Positions 58,665 to 64,000 of a DNA stretch of 64,000 bases are shown here, piece by piece. The notes under the pieces were generated by a model that worked only from the letters and a program-made list of their open reading frames with translations, ran no database searches and was not told the DNA's origin. A program made the position numbers and the translations under genes. Origin of the DNA: Clostridia bacterium (GTDB taxonomy: Bacteria; Bacillota; Clostridia; Oscillospirales; CAG-272); NCBI GenBank assembly GCA_017465885.1, contig JAFTVG010000029.1:41541-105540 (forward strand), in the 5' to 3' direction. The first letter of the stretch is position 1. Each line of letters starts with the position of its first letter.

Positions 58665-60409
58665 TCCTGCAAGCATTGGTGGAATTTTATGAGAGTATGG
58701 CTGCGGGAGGTAAAATGCCGCCCTTTGGTTGGATGCAGGTGCCGATCTCTTATATCCTCGATATCGATCGGGAAGGAAATCTGATCCGGGCAATCCATAC
58801 TATAAGTGAGGTGAGAATTGGTAAAAAGATGGTTCTCAAGCCTGTATCCCGTATGTGTCCCGCACAAGTATCTCGTACTGTAGGCGTAAAGTCCAATTTT
58901 CTTTGCGACCATTCAGGGTATATGTTGGGGGTGGACAATAAAGGAAAGCCCAAACGCACGAAAGAATGCTTTGACTGTTGTCGAGAATTGCATCACACCA
59001 TTTTGGATGACGTTGACTCTTACGTAGCGCGGGCAATACTCGAATTTTTTGATCGATGGGAGCCTGAGATGACAAGGGATCATCCTGCATTGAAGGATAG
59101 ATTTGACGATGTGATCTCAGGTGTCAACCTGCTGTTCCGCTGTGACGGATGTCTTGCCTCGGAGGATCGTGCGATCAAGGAGGCGTGGGATCGGTATTAT
59201 GGAGGGAAAGGTGAGGATGAGGGCTATTGCTTGGTTACGGGCAAATACGGTGCGGTCGAGCGGACACATCCACAGATTCGTGGTTTTGTTGGCGCCCAAT
59301 CTTCAGGTGCAGCGTTGGTTTCTTTCAACGCTCCCGCATTTGCGTCTTACGGGAAAGAGCAGAATTTGAATGCTCCCACGGGGAAATATGCTTCGTTTGC
59401 TTATACCTCCGCAATCAATTATCTAATTAAAGATGCCGATCGCCACATTCGTGTCGGAGAGACAACGGTGCTTTTTTGGATGAACGGTGAAAATACGGCA
59501 GGAGAGCAACTTGTGGGCTTTATTTTCGATGATGACCCTCCAGCAAATTACACGAAGGATGAATTATGGGAAAAGATCAGGACGCTGTCCAAAGGCATCC
59601 CCGTGGAACTTGACGGAACGAGAGTAGACCCCGAACGACCCTTTTATATTTTGGGTCTATCTCCTAATGCAGCACGACTTTCGGTTCGTTTTTTCTATCA
59701 GAACTCTTTCGGTTCCTTTCTTAAAAATGTGTGTTCACATCAGGAGCGTTTGCGGATTGTCAGACCTTCTTATGATCTCTATGAGACGATCCCGATTTGG
59801 AAACTGCTTGATGAAACTGTAAACCAGAAGTCAAAGGATAAACTACCGTCACCGCATATGGCGGGAGATGTGCTACGGTCGATCTTGACCGACACCCCGT
59901 ATCCTGCGTCGCTTTTGAACGGAGTAAACCTGAGAATACGTGCCAATCGAGAAATTACACGCGGTCGCGCTGCGATCATTAAAGCCTATTATTTGAAAAA
60001 TGCACATCCCAATGTGCCAAAGGAGGTATTGACGATGTCCCTGAATCGGGATTCCAACAACGTTCCATATTGTCTTGGACGTTTGTTTGCAATTTTAGAA
60101 AAGCTTCAGAATGATGCAAACGGAGCATCTACTGTAAAGGATCACTATTTCGTTTCTGCTGCGGCGACCCCCGCGTCTATCTTCACTATCTTGCTCCGGC
60201 TGTCGAAAAGCCACTTGAAAAAGCTGAAGGGGTCGGATAAGGATTGGCTGGCACCTTATTATGAAAGAATGATCCGTGAGATCATGGACAAGTTCGGAGA
60301 AACGCTCCCTGCTCGTTTGACTCTTGCCGAGCAAGGCTCGTTTCAGTTAGGTTACTATCATCAAAATATTGCTTTGTATCAAAAGAAGGAGGATCAGGAA
60401 AATGTCTGA
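58661..60409 (+). CDS. cas8c: Type I-C large subunit Cas8c (Csd1)
   Basis: 582 residues, normal length for Csd1. Starts within the cas5c stop (ATGA). Typical features: [20 protein letters not shown] at the N terminus, [32 protein letters not shown] and [12 protein letters not shown] at the end. It recognises the PAM and, through an internally translated C-terminal piece in studied I-C systems, provides the small Cas11 subunit; a suitable internal start was not pinned here. Confidence 0.96.
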   Translation: MILQALVEFYESMAAGGKMPPFGWMQVPISYILDIDREGNLIRAIHTISEVRIGKKMVLKPVSRMCPAQVSRTVGVKSNFLCDHSGYMLGVDNKGKPKRTKECFDCCRELHHTILDDVDSYVARAILEFFDRWEPEMTRDHPALKDRFDDVISGVNLLFRCDGCLASEDRAIKEAWDRYYGGKGEDEGYCLVTGKYGAVERTHPQIRGFVGAQSSGAALVSFNAPAFASYGKEQNLNAPTGKYASFAYTSAINYLIKDADRHIRVGETTVLFWMNGENTAGEQLVGFIFDDDPPANYTKDELWEKIRTLSKGIPVELDGTRVDPERPFYILGLSPNAARLSVRFFYQNSFGSFLKNVCSHQERLRIVRPSYDLYETIPIWKLLDETVNQKSKDKLPSPHMAGDVLRSILTDTPYPASLLNGVNLRIRANREITRGRAAIIKAYYLKNAHPNVPKEVLTMSLNRDSNNVPYCLGRLFAILEKLQNDANGASTVKDHYFVSAAATPASIFTILLRLSKSHLKKLKGSDKDWLAPYYERMIREIMDKFGETLPARLTLAEQGSFQLGYYHQNIALYQKKEDQENV

Positions 60410-61295
60410 TATCATTAAGAATCGCTACGAGTTCGTTATTCTGTTCGATGTGGAGAACGGAAATCCCAACGGTGATCCCGATGCGGGAAATATGCCACGT
60501 GTAGATCCCGAGACCGGTCTGGGGATTGTGACGGACGTTTGTCTTAAGCGTAAGATCCGCAACTTTGTAGAGGCGGTTAAGGAGAATGAACCCGGCTACA
60601 AAATCTACATCAAAGAAAACGCGCCCTTGAACACAAGCGACAAGCAGGCATATCTGGCTCTGGGGGTGGACGAGAAGAAGGTCAAGGAAGCCAAAAGGAA
60701 CGATCCGGATTTGGACTTAAAGGTGCGTGATTGGATGTGTAAGAACTATTTTGACATACGTACCTTTGGTGCAGTTATGACCACCTTTGTGAAGGATGCT
60801 TTGAATTGCGGTCAGGTGCGCGGTCCCGTACAGTTTGGCTTTGCTCGTAGCGTTGAGCCGATCTCCCAGCAAGAGATGACCATCACTCGTGTTGCCATCA
60901 CAACTGAGGAGGATGCTGCCAATAAGAATACCGAAATGGGCCGCAAGTATATCGTCCCCTATGGTCTATACCGTTGCGAGGGCTTTGTTTCAGCCAATCT
61001 TGCGCGCAAGACCACGGGATTCTCTGAGGAGGATTTGGCTTTGCTCTGGCAGGCGATCATCAATATGTTCGAATTTGACAGATCTGCCGCGCGGGGTAAG
61101 ATGGCTGTCAGAGAACTGATCGTCTTCAAGCACGATAGCGAATTCGGCAATGCTCCTGCCCACAAGCTCTTCGATTTGGTCAAGGTTGCTCGCAAGAATG
61201 ACAACGGTCTGCCTGCTCGCGCCTACACCGATTACGAGGTCAGCGTGAACGAGGATGCGCTCCCCTCCGGCGTGACCTGTACCCGAATGATCTGA
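60402..61295 (+). CDS. cas7c: Type I-C backbone subunit Cas7c (Csd2)
   Basis: 297 residues from the ATG at 60402, after AAGGAGG inside the end of cas8c. Forms the helical backbone on the crRNA. Signatures: [40 protein letters not shown] and [16 protein letters not shown]. Overlaps both neighbours slightly, indicating tight translational coupling. Confidence 0.97.
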   Translation: MSDIIKNRYEFVILFDVENGNPNGDPDAGNMPRVDPETGLGIVTDVCLKRKIRNFVEAVKENEPGYKIYIKENAPLNTSDKQAYLALGVDEKKVKEAKRNDPDLDLKVRDWMCKNYFDIRTFGAVMTTFVKDALNCGQVRGPVQFGFARSVEPISQQEMTITRVAITTEEDAANKNTEMGRKYIVPYGLYRCEGFVSANLARKTTGFSEEDLALLWQAIINMFEFDRSAARGKMAVRELIVFKHDSEFGNAPAHKLFDLVKVARKNDNGLPARAYTDYEVSVNEDALPSGVTCTRMI

Positions 61296-62005
61296 TGGAA
61301 TACAGGGAAGAGGAGTGGCTCCAGCTTTCGGGGCTTCAGCATTTTTCCTTTTGCCGCAGACAATGGGCTTTGATCCACGTTGAACAACTCTGGGCGGAAA
61401 ATTTGCGCACGGTGGAGGGGAATCTCCTCCACCAAAAGGCGCACGACAGCACCGATCGGGAAAGTCGCGGAGATTTGTATATACTGCGAGGTGTCAATAT
61501 CCAATCCCGTGAGTTGGGTGTTTCGGGGCAGTGTGACGTGATTGAATTTCACCGTTGTCAGGAAGGAGTTCCACTACAAGCAAAGGAAGGTTTGTGGCAG
61601 CCCTATCCGGTGGAATACAAGCGAGGTCATTCCAAGGAAAACGATGCCGACCGCCTCCAGCTTTGCGGACAGGCTATGTGTCTTGAGGAAATGCTGTCCT
61701 GCGAGATCAAGCGCGGTGCTTTGTTCTACGGAGAGACCCGCCGGCGCGAGGAGGTGATCTTCACTGCCGAGCTGCGTAGCCGGGTGCGGGAATGTCTTTC
61801 GGAAATGCACGATTATCTCAAGCGCGGCCGTACGCCTCGGGTTAAGCCCTTTAAAGGGTGTAACGCCTGTTCTATGGCTGAATATTGCCTGCCCGGGATG
61901 CTCAGGAAAAGGCGGGTAGGTGATTATCTGGACAGATTTATGGAGGAAGCCATAAGGGAAGGTGAAGATGTCGGATCAATCAAAGAAGGGAGAGGGGACG
62001 AATGA
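61295..62005 (+). CDS. cas4: CRISPR-associated exonuclease Cas4
   Basis: 236 residues, one-base overlap with cas7c (TGATG). RecB-like nuclease: LQHFSFCRRQWALIHVEQ at the N terminus with the first cysteine, QCDVIEF and PVEYKRGH with the catalytic Asp and Lys, and the C-terminal cluster CNACSMAEYC for an iron-sulphur centre. Trims prespacers and helps choose PAM-adjacent ones with Cas1-Cas2. Confidence 0.97.
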   Translation: MEYREEEWLQLSGLQHFSFCRRQWALIHVEQLWAENLRTVEGNLLHQKAHDSTDRESRGDLYILRGVNIQSRELGVSGQCDVIEFHRCQEGVPLQAKEGLWQPYPVEYKRGHSKENDADRLQLCGQAMCLEEMLSCEIKRGALFYGETRRREEVIFTAELRSRVRECLSEMHDYLKRGRTPRVKPFKGCNACSMAEYCLPGMLRKRRVGDYLDRFMEEAIREGEDVGSIKEGRGDE

Positions 62006-63033
62006 AGCAACTGTTGAATACTCTGTTCGTAACCAGCGAGGACGTCTATCTGGCGTTGGACGGAGAGAATGTAGTAGCTAAGCGTGGCGATGATATTGTG
62101 GCACGCTATCCCTTGCATACTTTGCAGGAGATCATCACTTTTTCCTATGCAGGAGCCTCTCCTGCCTTGATGGGTGCTTGCGCGGATAAAAGGATCGGAC
62201 TGGCGTTTTGCACCCCTCGTGGCAGATTTCTGGCGCGTGTAAGCGGAGAGAACAACGGGAACGTGTTGCTCCGCCGCAAGCAATACCGGGAAGCAGACGA
62301 CGACCGATCGTCCTGTCTTGTTGCGCGCAATATGATCTTCGGAAAGTTATATAACTCAGCTCACAGTATCGCTCGAACCTGCAGAGACAACGGAATGCGC
62401 GTGGATGTCTGTACCCTACGGAACGCCGAAAACATCCTGAAGGACCTTTACCCTAAAGTCCGTGACTGTACGGATACTGAGACGTTGCGCGGTCTGGAGG
62501 GAGTGGGAGCTACGGCATATTTCGGTGTGCTGGATCATATGATCCTGGGGCAAAAGGACGCTTTTTCTTTCAACCAACGCAGCCGCCGTCCGCCACTCGA
62601 CCCCGTCAACGCTATGCTGTCCTTTGCCTACAGCCTTTTGGCTCACGATTGCGCGTCGGCATTGGAGAGCGTCGGTCTGGACGCCTACGTTGGTTTCCTG
62701 CACAAGGACAGACCGGGCAGAAGCTCGCTTGCATTGGATCTTATGGAGGAGTTGCGACCGTGTATGGCAGACCGATTCGTGTTGACCCTTATCAACAATC
62801 GAGTTTTGTCCGAAAAGAGTTTTGAGTATCAGGAATCAGGAGCGGTTCTATTGACAGATGCAGGCAGAAAAACGTTTCTGAAGCAGTGGCAGGAGCGAAA
62901 AAAGGAGAAAATTACCCATCCTTATCTTGAAGAAAAGATGGCTTGGGGGATGATCCCATATGCTCAGGCACTCCTGCTTGCCCGATACCTACGAGGGGAT
63001 CTGGACGAATACCCACCGTTTTTGTGGAAGTGA
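62002..63033 (+). CDS. cas1: CRISPR integrase Cas1
   Basis: 343 residues, ATGA overlap with cas4. Landmarks: LFVTSEDVYLALDGENVVAK at the start, the acidic active-site region RGLEGVGATAYFGVL, the His/Asp block HKDRPGRSSLALDLMEELRP. Together with Cas2 inserts new spacers at the leader end of the array. Confidence 0.97.
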   Translation: MKQLLNTLFVTSEDVYLALDGENVVAKRGDDIVARYPLHTLQEIITFSYAGASPALMGACADKRIGLAFCTPRGRFLARVSGENNGNVLLRRKQYREADDDRSSCLVARNMIFGKLYNSAHSIARTCRDNGMRVDVCTLRNAENILKDLYPKVRDCTDTETLRGLEGVGATAYFGVLDHMILGQKDAFSFNQRSRRPPLDPVNAMLSFAYSLLAHDCASALESVGLDAYVGFLHKDRPGRSSLALDLMEELRPCMADRFVLTLINNRVLSEKSFEYQESGAVLLTDAGRKTFLKQWQERKKEKITHPYLEEKMAWGMIPYAQALLLARYLRGDLDEYPPFLWK

Positions 63034-63042
63034 GGATGAATG

Positions 63043-63333
63043 ATGCTGGTACTCATAACATATGACGTCAACACCGAAACACCGCAAGGAAAAAAACGTC
63101 TGCGGCAGATCGCCAAGCAGTGTGTGAATTACGGTCAGCGCGTGCAGAATTCAGTTTTTGAATGTAAGCTGGACGCCGCACAGTGCCGTCTCCTGCAAGC
63201 TAAATTGGTATCCCTGATGGATGAGGAGACCGACAGCCTACGGTTTTATTATCTCGGAAATAAATACGAGAACAAGATCGAGCATTTTGGTTGCAAGGAG
63301 ACCTATCTGCCTGATGACCCTATGATCATTTAG
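63043..63333 (+). CDS. cas2: CRISPR-associated Cas2
   Basis: 96 residues; ATG at 63043 is seven nt after GAGG, and an in-frame ATG at 63040 is possible. MLVLITYDVNTETPQGKKRL and YGQRVQNSVFECKLD match the type I-C form. Structural dimer at the centre of the Cas1-Cas2 integrase. Last gene of the operon. Confidence 0.96.
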   Translation: MLVLITYDVNTETPQGKKRLRQIAKQCVNYGQRVQNSVFECKLDAAQCRLLQAKLVSLMDEETDSLRFYYLGNKYENKIEHFGCKETYLPDDPMII

Positions 63334-63503
63334 TTTTATTCGTGTGCGAAGCCATAGTGTACAGAGATCTATGGGAGGTTCGCGCGCCAAATACACAGTT
63401 GTTTCGATAAAAAATTCCGAAACGAAGGAGTTTTTTAAACGAAATGTGTGAAAAATGTGTTATATACACAAAACGAAAACCCACTTTTTTGTGAGTTTTT
63501 GCT
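63334..63503 (+). promoter_or_regulatory. CRISPR leader
   Basis: 170 AT-rich nt between cas2 and the first repeat with ACGAAATGTGTGAAAAATGT and repeated TTTTTGTGAGTTTTT-like tracts. Expected to hold the array promoter and the integration signal; a TTAAAC...TATATA pair near 63434-63466 may be the promoter but is not certain. Confidence 0.7.
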
Positions 63504-64000
63504 GTCACCCCCCCTCGCGGGGGGTGTGGATTGAAATCGATCCTGTCAATGCAAGCACGCCCAACGTGGAAGTCACCCCCCCTCGCGGGGGGTGTGGATT
63601 GAAATACTTGCAAAAAATGTTGTTTGGGGAAGCAGCCCGGTCACCCCCCCTCGCGGGGGGTGTGGATTGAAATTTGGTCGTTGAAGGTGCACGCCACCCT
63701 TGAAGAGTCACCCCCCCTCGCGGGGGGTGTGGATTGAAATCTCGGGATCAACAACATTCTCGCCGAAAAGAAGGAACGTCACCCCCCCTCGCGGGGGGTG
63801 TGGATTGAAATTACGTATTTTATCAACGTCAACCCCGTCGCTTTGACGTCACCCCCCCTCGCGGGGGGTGTGGATTGAAATCCGTCCTACGCTAAAAAGT
63901 GTGGTATTTATCATGTCCCCCCCCCTCGCGGGGGGTGTGGATTGAAATACCGATCGCCTCCTCCAGCTCCTTGAGCTCAGGCGTCACCCCCCTCGCGGGG
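63504..64000 (+). CRISPR. Type I-C CRISPR array, continues past the window end
   Basis: 34-nt repeats, GTC-ACCCCCC-CTCGC-GGGGGGT-GTGGATTGAAAT, start at 63504, 63572, 63640, 63707, 63778, 63848 and 63915; an eighth begins at 63983 and is cut off. Spacers are 34, 34, 33, 37, 36, 33 and 34 nt, all different. Repeat 7 has C for A at position 4; repeat 8 has one C fewer in its C-run. Leader-proximal repeats are identical. No spacer matches elsewhere in the window by eye. Confidence 0.98.

Overview
The window reads as chromosomal DNA of a low-to-middle GC Gram-positive bacterium of the class Clostridia (Bacillota), probably an uncultured gut-type lineage. The evidence is the tig-clpP-clpX cluster, rnhB-rbgA-lepB, LytR-CpsA-Psr and many lipoprotein genes, KtrAB-type potassium uptake, strong AGGAGG-type ribosome binding sites, occasional TTG/GTG starts and TTGACA-17-TATAAT promoters. 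No genus can be named from the sequence alone.

Layout. 1-11.2 kb: conserved housekeeping genes on the minus strand (clpX, clpP, tig, a phosphoesterase, rnhB, rbgA, lepB), then a lipoprotein, an LCP protein and an ECF sigma/anti-sigma pair. 11.7-17 kb: a tRNA-Cys followed by an AT-richer islet with three promoter-ORF-terminator cassettes (one encodes a SUFU-domain protein), a BspA-like leucine-rich-repeat protein, hairpin arrays and a transposase relic; the tRNA terminator sequence recurs at the far end. 17-26.6 kb: a DUF1576 membrane protein, a candidate small RNA, DAHP synthase, surface lipoproteins, a large CvpA-like membrane protein, a possibly frameshifted gene and tRNA-Ser. 27-32 kb: GNAT, shikimate kinase, KtrB/KtrA, YajC, TIGR04086 and a TetR regulator with an obvious operator. 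32-55 kb: accessory and regulatory genes, including six XRE regulators, two glycosidase-like enzymes, a two-component system with a lipoprotein, an MFS transporter, a MerR regulator with an unusual C terminus and glutamine synthetase.

55.6-64 kb: a complete type I-C CRISPR-Cas locus, cas3 - cas5c - cas8c - cas7c - cas4 - cas1 - cas2 - leader - array. Seven full 34-nt repeats are visible and an eighth is cut by the window end.

The most striking find lies between cas3 and cas5c on the minus strand (57731-57849). A perfectly spaced promoter would start transcription exactly at a solitary, degenerate CRISPR repeat. This repeat keeps the 5' GTC and the last 12 nt of the array repeat but has a completely different, still complementary, stem. 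The sequence after it matches 15 of 16 positions of a site between this promoter and the cas5c promoter. The single mismatch is at position 6, and the site is flanked by the type I-C PAM TTC. I infer a crRNA-like RNA that directs the Cas5-8-7 complex to the cas promoter region to limit its own expression, analogous to the CreA/CreR RNAs known from other CRISPR subtypes.
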